Numbered from the stretch's first letter, positions 8,717-18,133 are shown. The stretch is 64,000 bases of DNA from Vulcaniibacterium gelatinicum (GCF_008033445.1 NZ_VNKO01000002.1:62001-126000); one strand, 5' to 3'. Notes: a model not told the origin generated them from the sequence alone. Numbers and translations: made by a program.

Positions 8717-10357
8717 ATGTCCAGCTCCGGATTCGACACCCACGCGGTCGAGAACCAGCCGCCCGAGTTCGCCCCGCGCGATCTGTGGGCTGACGACGTG
8801 GTGCTGCGCGAGGCGCTGGCGCGCGAGGGCGGCGCGGCGTGGGAGGCGCAGGTGGCCGGGTACGCGCGGCTGGCGGGCGATGCGCTGTACCGCTGGAGCT
8901 GGGACGCGCACCGCGACCGGCCGCGCCTGCGCACCCATGACCGCTTCGGCCAGCGCATGGATGCGGTCGAGTTCCATCCGTACTACCACGCGGTCATGCA
9001 GGCGGCGATCGAGCACGGCGTGGCCGGCCTGTCCTGGCGCGACGGCCGGCCCGGCGCGCACGTGGCGCGCGCGGCGCTGGCCTACCTGCACTACCAGGCC
9101 GAACCGGGCACCAGTTGCCCGCTGACCATGACCCACGCCGCGGTGCCGGTGCTGCGGCGCGAACCGGCGCTGGCGGAATGGGCGGAGAAGGCCGCGGCGC
9201 CGCATTACGACGGCGGCGACCTGCCGGCCACGGACAAGCGCGGCGTCACCCTCGGCATGGGCATGACCGAGAAGCAGGGCGGCAGCGACGTGCGCGGCAA
9301 CACCACCGTGGCCGCGCCGCTGTCGGCTGCGGGCGAGTACGCGCTGACCGGGCACAAGTGGTTCCTGTCCGCGCCGATGTCCGATGCGTTCCTGGTGCTG
9401 GCACAGGCGCCGGAGGGGCCGACCTGCTTCCTGCTGCCGCGCTGGCGTCCGGACGGACGACGCAACGCGCTGCGCCTGATGCGCTTGAAGGACAAGCTCG
9501 GCGACTGGTCCAACGCCTCCGCCGAGGTCGAGTTCTGCGGCGCCTGGGCGCGGCGCGTGGGCGAGGCGGGGCGCGGCATCGCCACCATCCTGGAGATGGT
9601 GATGCTCACCCGCCTGGACTGCGTGCTCGGCTCGGCCGGCCTGATGCGCATGGCCCTGGCGCAGGCGGTCCACCACTGCCGGCACCGGCGCGCCTTCGGC
9701 CGCCGCCTGGTCGAGCAGGCGCTGATGCGCAACGTGCTCGCCGACCTCGTGCTCGAGGCCGAGGCGGCGCTGGTGCTGGGCATGCGCCTGGCGCGTGCGG
9801 TGGACGCCGCCCCGCGCGACCCGCGCGAGGCCGCCTTCGCCCGCATCGCCACCGCGCTCGGCAAGTACTGGGTGTGCAAGCGCACGCCGGCGTTCGCGCA
9901 CGAGGCGCAGGAATGCCTGGGCGGCGCGGGCTACGTCGAGGAATCCATGCTCGCGCGCCTGTACCGGCAGGCGCCGCTGAACTCGATCTGGGAAGGCAGC
10001 GGCAACATCCAGTGCCTGGACGTGCTGCGCGCGCTGCGGCGCGAACCGGCCAGCGCCGAGGCCCTGCGCGCCGAATGGCAGGCCGCGCGGGGGCTCGATC
10101 CGGCCCTCGATGCCGCGATCGCGCGCCTGGACGCCGCGCTCGCGCCGGATCAGGCCGATGACGAAGCCGGCGCGCGCCTGCTCGCCGAACGCCTCGCCCT
10201 GGTCCTGCAGGCCGCGCTGCTGCTGCGCGCGCGAAGTCCCGCCGCGGAGGCCTTCTGCCGCAGCCGCCTGGGCGGCGGGCATGGCCTGGGTTTCGGCACC
10301 TTGCCGGTGGATGCGCCGTTCGATGCGTTGATCGGGCGCGTGCTGCCCCCACCCTGA
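8717..10357 (+). CDS. AidB-like acyl-CoA dehydrogenase family protein
   Basis: A 546-residue flavoprotein of the acyl-CoA dehydrogenase fold, of the AidB subtype by length (E. coli AidB about 540) and sequence. Visible landmarks are 'SCPLTMTHAAVPVL', the FAD loop 'GMGMTEKQGGSDVRGNTT', 'LTGHKWFLSAPMSDAFLVLAQ', and the C-terminal catalytic-Glu region 'LNSIWEGSGNIQCLDVLRAL'. AidB belongs to the adaptive response to alkylating agents and binds DNA; isovaleryl-CoA dehydrogenase activity has been reported but is weak. Neither ada nor alkB lies nearby, so the response link is not shown here. ATG 8717 follows GGGAGCG. The C-terminus after about 440 is the extra helical domain found in AidB and not in ordinary dehydrogenases. 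Confidence 0.8.
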   Translation: MSSSGFDTHAVENQPPEFAPRDLWADDVVLREALAREGGAAWEAQVAGYARLAGDALYRWSWDAHRDRPRLRTHDRFGQRMDAVEFHPYYHAVMQAAIEHGVAGLSWRDGRPGAHVARAALAYLHYQAEPGTSCPLTMTHAAVPVLRREPALAEWAEKAAAPHYDGGDLPATDKRGVTLGMGMTEKQGGSDVRGNTTVAAPLSAAGEYALTGHKWFLSAPMSDAFLVLAQAPEGPTCFLLPRWRPDGRRNALRLMRLKDKLGDWSNASAEVEFCGAWARRVGEAGRGIATILEMVMLTRLDCVLGSAGLMRMALAQAVHHCRHRRAFGRRLVEQALMRNVLADLVLEAEAALVLGMRLARAVDAAPRDPREAAFARIATALGKYWVCKRTPAFAHEAQECLGGAGYVEESMLARLYRQAPLNSIWEGSGNIQCLDVLRALRREPASAEALRAEWQAARGLDPALDAAIARLDAALAPDQADDEAGARLLAERLALVLQAALLLRARSPAAEAFCRSRLGGGHGLGFGTLPVDAPFDALIGRVLPPP

Positions 10358-10362
10358 CCCTG

Positions 10363-10398
10363 CCCCGCAAGCGGGGGAGGGGATCATCGGGTGATCCC
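10363..10398. terminator. two hairpins between convergent genes
   Basis: CCCCGC-AA-GCGGGG at 10363-10376 and GGGATCA-TCGGG-TGATCCC at 10380-10398 occupy the 59-base gap between the aidB-like stop and the ABC transporter stop. Neither has a T-run, so they are probable bidirectional terminators or transcript-end stabilisers. Confidence 0.4.
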
Positions 10399-10416
10399 GC
10401 GCCGGCGGCGCAGGGG

Positions 10417-12180
10417 TCAGTCGAGGAACTGCAGCCTGGCCAGGTCGGCGTACAGGCCGCCCTGGGCCAGCAGTTCGGCGTGGGTGCCCTCGGCGACGAT
10501 GCGGCCGCGGTCCATGACCACGATCCGGTCGGCCTTGAGCACGGTGGCCAGGCGGTGGGCGATCACCAGCGTGGTGCGGCCGCGCATCAGGTTCTCCAGC
10601 GCGTGCTGCACCGCGCGTTCGCTCTGCGCGTCGAGCGCGGAGGTGGCCTCGTCCAGCAGCAGCACCGGCGCGTCCTTGAGCAGCGCGCGCGCGATCGCGA
10701 TCCGCTGCTGCTGGCCGCCGGACAGGCGCGCGCCGCGTTCGCCCAGCTCGCTGGCGTAGCCCTCGGGCAGGGCGGCGATGAATTCGTGCGCCTCGGCCGC
10801 CTGCGCGGCGCGGACCAGCTCCGCGTCGCTGGCCTCGAGCCGGCCGTAGCGGATGTTGTCGGCGGCGCTGGCGGCGAAGATCGTGGGTTGCTGCGGCACC
10901 AGCGCGATCGCGCCGCGCAGTTCGGCCGGGTCGAGCGCGCGGATGTCCACGCCGTCGAGCGTGATCCGGCCCGACTGCGGGTCGTGGAAGCGCAGCAGCA
11001 GCGCGAACACGGTGCTCTTGCCGGCGCCGGAGGGGCCGACCAGGGCCACCGTCTCGCCCGGGCGCACGCGCAGCGAGAAGCCTTCCAGCGCCGGCGCGTC
11101 GGGGCGCATGGGGTAGTGGAAACGCACGTCCTCGAACACGATCCCGCCGCGCAGCGGGCGCGGCAGCGGCACCGGCCGTGCAGGCGCGGCCACCTGCGCG
11201 CGCTCGGCCAGCAGTTCGCTGATCCGGCCCATGCCGCCGGCGGCGCGCTGCAATTCGTTCCAGACCTCGGCCAGCGCGCCGACCGAGCCGCCGCCGATCA
11301 GCGCGTACAGCACGAACTGGCCGAGCGTGCCCGCGCTCATGCGCCCGGCGACCACGTCGTGTGCGCCCGACCACAGCACCAGGGTGATGGCGCCGAACAC
11401 CAGCACGATCGCGACCGCGGTGACCCAGGCCTGGGCCTGGATCCGGCGCCGCGCCGCGGCCACCGCGACCTTCACCGCCTCGGCGAAGCGCGCCTGTTCG
11501 TACGGCTCGCGGGCGTGCGCCTGCACGGTGCGGATCGCGCCCAGGGTTTCGCCGGCGAGCGCGTTGGCGTCGGCGATGCGGTCCTGGCTGGCGCGCGCGA
11601 TCTTCCGCAGCCGGCGCCCGCCGAGCACGATCGGCGCCACCGCCAGCGGGATCCCGAACAGGGCGAAGGCCGCCAGCCGCGGGCTGGTCACGAACAGCAT
11701 CGCCAGCGAGCCGAGCAGGGTCACCGCGCTGCGCAGCGCCACCGACATGCTCGAACCGACCACGCTGCGCAGCAGTTCGGCGTCGGCGGTCAGGCGCGAG
11801 ACCAGCTCGCCGCTGCGGGTGCGGTCGTAGAACCCCGCATCGAGCGCGAGCAGGTGGCCGTACAGGGTCCGGCGCAGGTCGGCCACCACCCGCTCGCCGA
11901 GCAGGGACACGAAGTAGAAGCGCGCCGCGGTGGCGAGCGCGAGCACCACCGCGACCGCGAACAGGAACAGGAACGCGCGGTCGATGGCTGCTCCGCCGCC
12001 GCCGGCGAAGCCGTGGTCGATCATGGTCCGGAACGCGACCGGCAGGCTCAGGGTGGCGGTGGACGAACAGGCCAGCGCCAGCAGCCAGGCGACCAGCAGG
12101 CCGCGATGGGCGCGCACGAACGGCCACAGCGCGCGCAGCGAACCGAGCGGGGCCTTGGCGGACGGGTCGGGCGTGGGCAT
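10417..12180 (-). CDS. ABC exporter, fused permease and ATPase (MsbA/MDR type)
   Basis: A 587-residue half-transporter expected to dimerise in the inner membrane. Six membrane helices fill about 20-305. The nucleotide-binding domain (about 345-585) has Walker A 'GPSGAGKST', Q-loop 'LVPQQPTIFAA', signature 'LSGGQQQR', Walker B 'PVLLLDEATSALD' and the H-loop 'IAHRLATV', so it should be active. I chose ATG 12180 over an in-frame start at 12222 because the longer form adds a non-homologous tail overlapping the neighbour. Substrate is unknown; lipid or drug export are the usual roles. It starts 38 bases after the anti-sigma candidate's stop and may be read from the sigma factor promoter. Confidence 0.88.
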   Translation of the reverse strand: MPTPDPSAKAPLGSLRALWPFVRAHRGLLVAWLLALACSSTATLSLPVAFRTMIDHGFAGGGGAAIDRAFLFLFAVAVVLALATAARFYFVSLLGERVVADLRRTLYGHLLALDAGFYDRTRSGELVSRLTADAELLRSVVGSSMSVALRSAVTLLGSLAMLFVTSPRLAAFALFGIPLAVAPIVLGGRRLRKIARASQDRIADANALAGETLGAIRTVQAHAREPYEQARFAEAVKVAVAAARRRIQAQAWVTAVAIVLVFGAITLVLWSGAHDVVAGRMSAGTLGQFVLYALIGGGSVGALAEVWNELQRAAGGMGRISELLAERAQVAAPARPVPLPRPLRGGIVFEDVRFHYPMRPDAPALEGFSLRVRPGETVALVGPSGAGKSTVFALLLRFHDPQSGRITLDGVDIRALDPAELRGAIALVPQQPTIFAASAADNIRYGRLEASDAELVRAAQAAEAHEFIAALPEGYASELGERGARLSGGQQQRIAIARALLKDAPVLLLDEATSALDAQSERAVQHALENLMRGRTTLVIAHRLATVLKADRIVVMDRGRIVAEGTHAELLAQGGLYADLARLQFLD

Positions 12181-12218
12181 CGGCGAATTGTCGCAGATGC
12201 GCGCGCCGGGCCCGCCGG

Positions 12219-13073
12219 TCACTGCTGCAGCAACGGCCGCAGGTCGTCGGGGATCGGATGCTGCGGATGCCGCTCGCGGAAGCGGGCCAGGCTTTCGCGG
12301 GCGAGATCGAGTTCACCCGCGGCCATCAGCTCGCGGATGCGCTGCAGCCAGGCATCGCGCACCTCGGGGTTGTCGGCGGTGGCGGGCGGGATGTCCTCGA
12401 CGTCTTCTTCCGGCAGCGGGGCGGCCAGCCGGGATTCGCGGGCCTGCGCCGCGGCACCGGCCTCCTGCCGGACCGGCTGACCCGTGGAGGCGCCGTTCCG
12501 GTCCGTGCGCGTGGCCGCCGCGGGCGGGGGCGGAGCCGGCGCAGGGGCTGCGAGCGTCGCCGGCGGTTCGGCGACGAAGGCCGGGGCGGCCTCGGCGTTT
12601 TCGGGGGCGACTTCGCTCGCGGCCTTGGCCGCGGCGGCGGGCGCGGCGGCATCGGCTTCGCGTGCGGTGGCGGCCGCCGCATCCACGGCCGGTGCCGGGG
12701 CCTGGGCAGGAGGCGGCACGGGCTGCGGCGGTGCGACCGGCTTGGCCTGCATGGCTGCGGCGGGGGGCGCGGCTTCGACCGGGGCCATCTCGGCGACCGT
12801 CGCGGCCGCCTCCTTGCGCGCCATCGCCGGCGGTTCCGGCAACGGCCGCAGGCGCCAGGCCACGCCGACCGCGAGCGCGCACGAGGCGGCGATGCCGACC
12901 ACGTACGGCCAGCGCCGGCGCCGCCGCGCGGGCGGTGCGGCGGCCTCGAGTTCGGCGCGGGCCGCGGCCAGCACGCGCGCGTCCAGCGCCGGCGAGGGCT
13001 CGCCGTGCGGACCCAGCCGCGCCAGCCGTTCGGCGAGCGCGCGTTCTTCCGGCGTCAGCGGTTCGGTGCTCAT
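12219..13073 (-). CDS. membrane anti-sigma factor candidate with Ala/Pro-rich linker
   Basis: A 284-residue protein with one predicted membrane helix at about 53-70 ('YVVGIAASCALAVGVAW') preceded by a basic run, so the N-terminus should be cytoplasmic. A long Ala/Pro-rich stretch (about 85-205) crosses the periplasm, followed by a charged C-terminal domain (about 215-284, 'VRDAWLQRIRELMAAGELDLARESLARFRERHP') that looks like one or two TPR-like helical repeats. The ATG overlaps the stop of the ECF sigma gene (ATGA), the classic arrangement of sigma and anti-sigma factor. I see no zinc-binding HxxxCxxC motif, so it is not a ZAS-type anti-sigma. The role is inferred from position and topology only. 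Confidence 0.6.
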   Translation of the reverse strand: MSTEPLTPEERALAERLARLGPHGEPSPALDARVLAAARAELEAAAPPARRRRRWPYVVGIAASCALAVGVAWRLRPLPEPPAMARKEAAATVAEMAPVEAAPPAAAMQAKPVAPPQPVPPPAQAPAPAVDAAAATAREADAAAPAAAAKAASEVAPENAEAAPAFVAEPPATLAAPAPAPPPPAAATRTDRNGASTGQPVRQEAGAAAQARESRLAAPLPEEDVEDIPPATADNPEVRDAWLQRIRELMAAGELDLARESLARFRERHPQHPIPDDLRPLLQQ

Positions 13074-13624
13074 TCGGGCAGCCTCGCGCGCAGCTTGTCC
13101 ATCGCGTAGCGCAGGCGCGATTTCACCGTCTCGCGCCCGACGCCGGTGATCGCGCCGATCTCCTCCAGGCTCAGGTCCTGTTCCAGCCGCAGCAGCAGCA
13201 CCTCGCGCTGTTCCGGCGGCAGCGCATCGAGCGCGAGCTGCAGCCGGCGGCGTTGCTCGAACTCCGACAGCGCATGCTCCGGCGTGTCGGGGTCGGTGAT
13301 GCGCGCGGCCCGCTCGTCGGCGTCTTCCGGCGCCGGCGGGCGGTGCCGCTGCGCGCGCCAGTGGTCGGCGAGCCGGTTGTGCGCGATCCGGTACAGCCAG
13401 GTGCTGAAACGTGCTTCGGGACGCCAGTCCCGCCGCGCCGCGATCACCCGCTGCCAGATGTCCTGGAACAGTTCGTCGGCGAGCGACGGGTCGCGCAACT
13501 GGCGGAGCAGGAACCGGTACAGGCGCGCACGGTGGCGGGCGTACAGCCGCTCGAAGGCGACGGCGTCGCCGGCCGCCCAGGCCAGCATCAGCGTCTCGTC
13601 GCCCGCGTCGGCGGTGTCGTTCAT
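13070..13624 (-). CDS. ECF-type RNA polymerase sigma factor
   Basis: A 184-residue extracytoplasmic-function sigma factor. Region 2 runs from about 18 to 87 ('FERLYARHRARLYRFLLRQL', 'LADELFQDIWQRVI', 'FSTWLYRIAHNRLADHWR') and region 4 from about 125 to 180 with the helix-turn-helix 'SLEEIGAITGVGRETVKSRL'. A linker of about 40 polar residues lies between. Regions 1 and 3 are absent, as in all ECF factors. The start ATG 13624 is 172 bases from the divergent GGDEF-EAL gene, so autoregulation could reach that gene too. Stimulus and targets are unknown. Confidence 0.9.
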   Translation of the reverse strand: MNDTADAGDETLMLAWAAGDAVAFERLYARHRARLYRFLLRQLRDPSLADELFQDIWQRVIAARRDWRPEARFSTWLYRIAHNRLADHWRAQRHRPPAPEDADERAARITDPDTPEHALSEFEQRRRLQLALDALPPEQREVLLLRLEQDLSLEEIGAITGVGRETVKSRLRYAMDKLRARLPE

Positions 13625-13740
13625 CGCGCGCAGGGTACGGGACGGCGCGAAGCACGGGAAGCCGGCGAGCGCGGGGCAGGGGCGGGACGCGTTCATGCAG
13701 GGGAGAACGTCCCGGCCCGACCAGCGGGGTCGGCGGGGGA

Positions 13741-13771
13741 TTGCCCATGACCGCCCTTCGCGCTTTATGCT
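13741..13771 (+). promoter_or_regulatory. possible promoter of the GAF-GGDEF-EAL gene
   Basis: TTGCCC at 13741-13746 and TATGCT at 13766-13771 with a 19-base spacer, which is longer than ideal. It would start transcription near 13778, just upstream of an AAAGGGGG ribosome site and GTG 13797. Confidence 0.3.
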
Positions 13772-13796
13772 GCTGCCGATGAAAGGGGGTTCCAGC

Positions 13797-16673
13797 GTGT
13801 CCAGCCAGGATCGGCTCGCGCCGCCGCCGCCGACGGTCGAGGCCGCCGCGGGGCTGGCCGTTTCCCTGCGCGATTCGCTGCCGCCCGGCGCCCAGGTTGC
13901 GGTGCGCTGGCAGGATCCGTTGCTCGGCGAAGGCGCTTCGGTCGTGCCCGATGCGCGTCCGAGCCTGCTGGCCGCCGCGGTGTCCGCCTTCGACGGCGTG
14001 GAGACGGACGCGGGCGGGTTGTTGCTGGACCGCTTCCGCAGCGACGACGGCACCGAGGTCGCGCTGGTGGTCGAGTGTCCGCTGCCGCTGGCGCCGGCCT
14101 GGGCCGAGAGCTGGAAGACGCTGGCGCGCCGCACCATCCTGGCCTCGCTGCAGGCGCAGCAGGCGCAGGCGCGGATCGCCTCGCTGCAGAAATCCGAACG
14201 GCTGCAGCAGGCCCTGTACAAGATCGCCGACCTGGCCGGCTCCACGCTCGAGATGCAGGAGATGCTGCGCCGCATCCACGGCGTGGTCGCCGGCCTGATG
14301 TATGCCGAGAACTTCTTCATCGTCACCTACGACGAAGCGCGCGAGTGCGTGCGGTTCCTGTACTTCGCCGACCAGAGCGACCCGTACGTCGCCGACCCCG
14401 AGCGCGAGCTGTCGGTCGCCGATCTGCCCAACAGCCTGACGGTGGCGCTGCTGCGGCATGGCGAGCCGCTGCGCGGGCCGTCGGAAGCGTTGCGGCGGCG
14501 GTTCGGCATCCCGCGCGATCCGAGCCATGGCCCCGACAGCCTGGACTGGCTGGGCGTGCCGATGCGGCGCGAGGACCGGGTGGTCGGCGCGATCGTGGTG
14601 CAGAGCTACGACCGGCCCGACAGCTACGGCGACGAGGAGCGCGCGCTGCTCGCGTTCGTGGCCCAGCACATCCTGACCGCGCTCGACCGCCGCCAGGCCC
14701 GCGCCGAGCTGGAACGGCGCGTGGCCGAGCGCACCCGCGAGCTGCAGGAGGCCAACCGCGAACTGCAGGCCGAGATCGTGGAGCGCCAGCGCGCCGAGCG
14801 GCTGCAGCGGGCGTTGTTCCGCATCGCCGAACTGTCCATCACCAGCGAGACCCTGGAGCGGTTCTACGCCGAGGTGCACAAGGTCGTCGGCGAGCTGCTG
14901 TACGCGCGCAACTTCTACATCGCGCTGGCCTCGGCCGACGGCTCGATGCTGGAGTTCCCGTACTCGGTGGACGAGCGCGACCTGGAACGCCCGGCGCGCA
15001 GGTTCAGCATGGGCCTGACCGAGTACGTGATCCGCACCGGCAGGCCGCTGCTGGCCGACCGCGCCCGGATCGCCGAGCTGGAGGCGCAGGGCAAGGTGCG
15101 CAGCCACGGCTCGCTTGCCCATTGCTGGCTCGGCGTGCCGCTTCTGCGGGACGAGACGGTCGTCGGCGTGATCGCGGTGCAGAGCTATTCGCCGGCGGTC
15201 GTGTTCAGCGCCCGCGACCAGGAACTGTTGACCTTCGTCGGCTTCCACATCGGCAGCGGCCTGGCGCGCAAGCAGGCGCAGGATCGGCTGGTGCAGGCGC
15301 ACGCCGAGCTGGAGCGGCGGGTGGAGGAACGCACCCGCGAGCTGGCCGCCACCAACGCCGAGCTGGTGGCACAGATCGGCGAACGGCTGCGCGCCGAGCG
15401 CCGGCTCACCCACCAGGCCCAGCACGACACGCTGACCGGGCTGCCGAACCGGCTGCAGCTGCTCGAGCGCCTGTCCCTCGCCATCGCGCGCGCCAGGCAG
15501 GGAGGGGACCGGACCTTCGCGGTGCTGTTCCTGGACCTGGACCGCTTCAAGCTGGTCAACGACAGCGTCGGCCACGCGGTCGGCGACGAGCTGCTGGTCG
15601 AGGCCGGGCGCCGGATCGTGGCCGCGGTGCGCGCCGACGACATGGTCGCGCGCCTCGGCGGCGACGAGTTCGCGGTGCTGGTCGAGTCCATAGACGGCCT
15701 GTCGATGGCGCAGGAACTGGCCAACCGCATCCTGGCCGCGCTCGGCGCGCCGATGTGGGTGGCCGGGCGCGAGCTGTTCCCGACCGCGAGCATCGGCATC
15801 GCGGTGTGGGCGCCGCGCTACACCAGCGGCGAGGAACTGCTGCGCGACGCCGACGCGGCGATGTACCGGGCCAAGGCCGCCGGCCGCGACCGCAGCGCGG
15901 TGTTCGACGAGGCCATGCGCGACGAGGCCACGCGGATCCTGGACCTCGAGGCCGACCTGCGCCGCGCGATCAACAACGATGCCTTCGAGCCGCACTACCA
16001 GCCGATCGTGCGTCTGGCCGACGGCGCGGTGGTCGGGCACGAGGCGCTGCTGCGCTGGCGCCACGAGCGCGGCGGACTGCTGGCGCCGGAGTCGTTCATC
16101 GGCGTGGGCGAGGACAGCGGCCTGATCGAGCAGGTGGACTGGCTGCTGTACGCGCGGGTGATCGCCGAACTGGGCCGGCACCCGAGCGGCTACGTCTCGG
16201 TCAACGTCTCGCCGCGCCATTTCCGCTCGCCGGACTTCGCCGACCGCCTGCTCGGCCTGCTCGACGCCGCGCGCGTGGATCCGGCCCGGCTGCGCATCGA
16301 GATCACCGAGGTGGCGCTGCTCGACGACGCCGCGCGCGCGCAGCGCACCCTGCGCCTGCTGCGCGACCACGGCGTGCTGGCGCTGCTGGACGACTTCGGC
16401 ACCGGGTTCTCGGCGCTGTCGTACCTGCACCATTTCCCGATCGAGTGCCTGAAGATCGACCGCACCTTCGTCGCCGGGCTGGGCAACGAGAGCCGCGGCG
16501 AGAGCGTGGCGGTGATCCGCGCGATCCTGGCCCTGGCCAGCACGCTCGGCATCGAGACCATTGCCGAGGGCATCGAGACCGAGCCGCAGCGCCGCACCCT
16601 GCTCGAGCTCGGCTGCGTCCACGGCCAGGGCTACCTGTTCGCGCGGCCGGAAGCGCTCTCGCGCGGGGCGTGA
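13797..16673 (+). CDS. GAF-GAF-GGDEF-EAL cyclic-di-GMP protein
   Basis: A soluble protein of 958 residues with dual c-di-GMP domains. Two GAF domains lie at about 134-300 and 335-490, each followed by a coiled coil ('ELERRVAERTRELQEANREL', 'ELERRVEERTRELAATNAEL'). The diguanylate cyclase domain (about 540-710) has an intact GGDEF near 620 and 'FLDLDRFKLVNDSVGH'. The phosphodiesterase domain (about 720-955) has 'HEALLRW', 'VNVSPRHF' and 'DDFGTGFSAL', so both active sites look intact. I chose GTG 13797 because AAAGGGGG lies 9 bases before it; ATGs at 13767 and 13779 have no ribosome site. It is divergent from the ECF sigma gene. Ligands of the GAF domains are unknown. Confidence 0.9.
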   Translation: MSSQDRLAPPPPTVEAAAGLAVSLRDSLPPGAQVAVRWQDPLLGEGASVVPDARPSLLAAAVSAFDGVETDAGGLLLDRFRSDDGTEVALVVECPLPLAPAWAESWKTLARRTILASLQAQQAQARIASLQKSERLQQALYKIADLAGSTLEMQEMLRRIHGVVAGLMYAENFFIVTYDEARECVRFLYFADQSDPYVADPERELSVADLPNSLTVALLRHGEPLRGPSEALRRRFGIPRDPSHGPDSLDWLGVPMRREDRVVGAIVVQSYDRPDSYGDEERALLAFVAQHILTALDRRQARAELERRVAERTRELQEANRELQAEIVERQRAERLQRALFRIAELSITSETLERFYAEVHKVVGELLYARNFYIALASADGSMLEFPYSVDERDLERPARRFSMGLTEYVIRTGRPLLADRARIAELEAQGKVRSHGSLAHCWLGVPLLRDETVVGVIAVQSYSPAVVFSARDQELLTFVGFHIGSGLARKQAQDRLVQAHAELERRVEERTRELAATNAELVAQIGERLRAERRLTHQAQHDTLTGLPNRLQLLERLSLAIARARQGGDRTFAVLFLDLDRFKLVNDSVGHAVGDELLVEAGRRIVAAVRADDMVARLGGDEFAVLVESIDGLSMAQELANRILAALGAPMWVAGRELFPTASIGIAVWAPRYTSGEELLRDADAAMYRAKAAGRDRSAVFDEAMRDEATRILDLEADLRRAINNDAFEPHYQPIVRLADGAVVGHEALLRWRHERGGLLAPESFIGVGEDSGLIEQVDWLLYARVIAELGRHPSGYVSVNVSPRHFRSPDFADRLLGLLDAARVDPARLRIEITEVALLDDAARAQRTLRLLRDHGVLALLDDFGTGFSALSYLHHFPIECLKIDRTFVAGLGNESRGESVAVIRAILALASTLGIETIAEGIETEPQRRTLLELGCVHGQGYLFARPEALSRGA

Positions 16674-16676
16674 GCC

Positions 16677-18110
16677 TCAGCCCGCGCCGGCCAGCACCAG
16701 CAGGCGCGGTTCGGTCATGTCCTCGATCGCATACCGCACCCCTTCGCGGCCGAGGCCGGAACGCTTGACTCCGCCGTAGGGCATGTTGTCCACGCGGAAG
16801 CTGGGCACGTCGCCGACGATCACGCCGCCGACCTCGAGCCGGTCCCAGGCGCGGAAGGCGTGCGCGAGCGAGCCGGTGAACACGCCGGCCTGCAGGCCGA
16901 AATCGCTGTCGTTCACGCGTGCCAGCGCCTCGTCGAAGTCCTCGAACCGCTCCAGGCACGCGACCGGGCCGAACGCCTCCTGGCGGTACAGGTCGCAGTC
17001 GTGCGGCACGTCCTCGAGCAGCGCCGCCGGCAGCATCTGCCGCTGGCGCGGGCCGCCGGCCAGGCGCCGCGCGCCGCGCGCGAGCGCGTCCGCGATCCAG
17101 GCTTCGACCCGCTGTGCCGCGGCCTCGTCGATCATCGGCCCGATGAACACCCGTTCGTCGCGCGGATCGCCCATGCGCAGCGCCGCGACCGCGGCGGCCA
17201 GGCCGTCGCGCAACGCGTCGTACACGGCGGCGTGGGCGTAGATGCGCTGCACGCTGATGCAGCTTTGCCCGGACTGGTAGTAGGCGCCGAACACCAGGCG
17301 TTCGATCACGTGCGCCAGCGGCGCGCCCGGGTCGGCGTCCACCACGCAGGCGGCGTTGCCGCCCAGCTCGAGGGTGACCTTCTTGCGCCCGGCGCGCGCC
17401 TTCAGCTCCCAGCCGAGCGGGCTGCCGGTGAAACTGAGCAGGGCGATGCGCTCGTCCTCGACCAGCAGGCCGGCGTCCTCGTTCGAGCAGGGCAGGATCG
17501 AGAACGCGCCCTCGGGCAGGCCGGCCTGGGCCAGCACCTCGCCGATGATCAGCGCGCCGACCGGGGTGCGCGGCGCCGGCTTGAGCACGAACGGGCAGCC
17601 GGCGGCGATCGCGGGCGCGACCTTGTGCGCGACCAGGTTGAGCGGGAAGTTGAACGGGGTGATGAAGGCGCAGGCGCCGATCGGCACGCGCCGGGTCATG
17701 CCGCGGTAGCCGCGCGCGCGCGGCGCGATCTCCAGGTTCAGCACCTCGCCGCCGATGCGGGTGGCCTCGCCGGCGGCGATGCGGAAGGTGTCCACCAGCC
17801 GCGCCACCTCGCCGCGCGCGTCGCGGATCGGCTTGCCGGCCTCGATGCACAGCGCCTGCGCCAGCTCCTCGCTGCGTTCCCGGAACGCGGCCACGCAGCG
17901 TTCGAGCACGTCGCGGCGGGCGTCGGGCGGGAACGCGGCCATCGCCGGGCGCGCGTCGTGGGCGGCGGCGATGGCGCGGCGCACCGTGGCGGCGTCGGCG
18001 AAGGCCACGCGCGTGGCGCATTCGCCGGTGTACTTGTCCAACACTTCCAGATCGGCGTTGGCCGCGACCGGCTTGCCCGCCAGATAGTACGGATACGACT
18101 TGCGCAGCAT
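16677..18110 (-). CDS. NAD(P)-dependent aldehyde dehydrogenase
   Basis: A 477-residue aldehyde dehydrogenase. The Rossmann part holds 'ITPFNFPLNLVAHKVAPAIAAG' and 'FTGSPLGWELKA'; the catalytic pair is the Glu of 'TLELGGNAACVV' and the Cys of 'YYQSGQSCISVQRI'. The 'FGPVACLERFEDFDEALARVNDSDFGLQAGVFTG' block is typical. It resembles the group containing lactaldehyde, phosphonoacetaldehyde and non-phosphorylating glyceraldehyde-3-phosphate dehydrogenases, and I cannot decide the substrate. It lies 48 bases downstream of xseA with a hairpin between, and converges on the GGDEF-EAL gene with a 3-base gap. Confidence 0.85.
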   Translation of the reverse strand: MLRKSYPYYLAGKPVAANADLEVLDKYTGECATRVAFADAATVRRAIAAAHDARPAMAAFPPDARRDVLERCVAAFRERSEELAQALCIEAGKPIRDARGEVARLVDTFRIAAGEATRIGGEVLNLEIAPRARGYRGMTRRVPIGACAFITPFNFPLNLVAHKVAPAIAAGCPFVLKPAPRTPVGALIIGEVLAQAGLPEGAFSILPCSNEDAGLLVEDERIALLSFTGSPLGWELKARAGRKKVTLELGGNAACVVDADPGAPLAHVIERLVFGAYYQSGQSCISVQRIYAHAAVYDALRDGLAAAVAALRMGDPRDERVFIGPMIDEAAAQRVEAWIADALARGARRLAGGPRQRQMLPAALLEDVPHDCDLYRQEAFGPVACLERFEDFDEALARVNDSDFGLQAGVFTGSLAHAFRAWDRLEVGGVIVGDVPSFRVDNMPYGGVKRSGLGREGVRYAIEDMTEPRLLVLAGAG

Positions 18111-18133
18111 GTGGGCTCCGGAAAGCGTTTATT

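Noticed and set aside
10411-10420. AGGGGTCAGT resembling the arm of the element in murB
   Set aside because: It is the coding end of the ABC exporter and lacks a second arm. A similar GGGGTCAG at 59919-59926, at the hemN stop, was rejected for the same reason.
8546-12316. A 1256-codon open frame on the minus strand
   Set aside because: It is a GC-rich shadow of the aidB-like gene and the ABC exporter; composition is Arg/Gly/Pro-rich and no domain is visible.
12219-16622. A 1467-codon open frame on the minus strand
   Set aside because: Only its last part, from ATG 13073, is a real gene (the anti-sigma candidate). The rest is antisense to the GGDEF-EAL gene.
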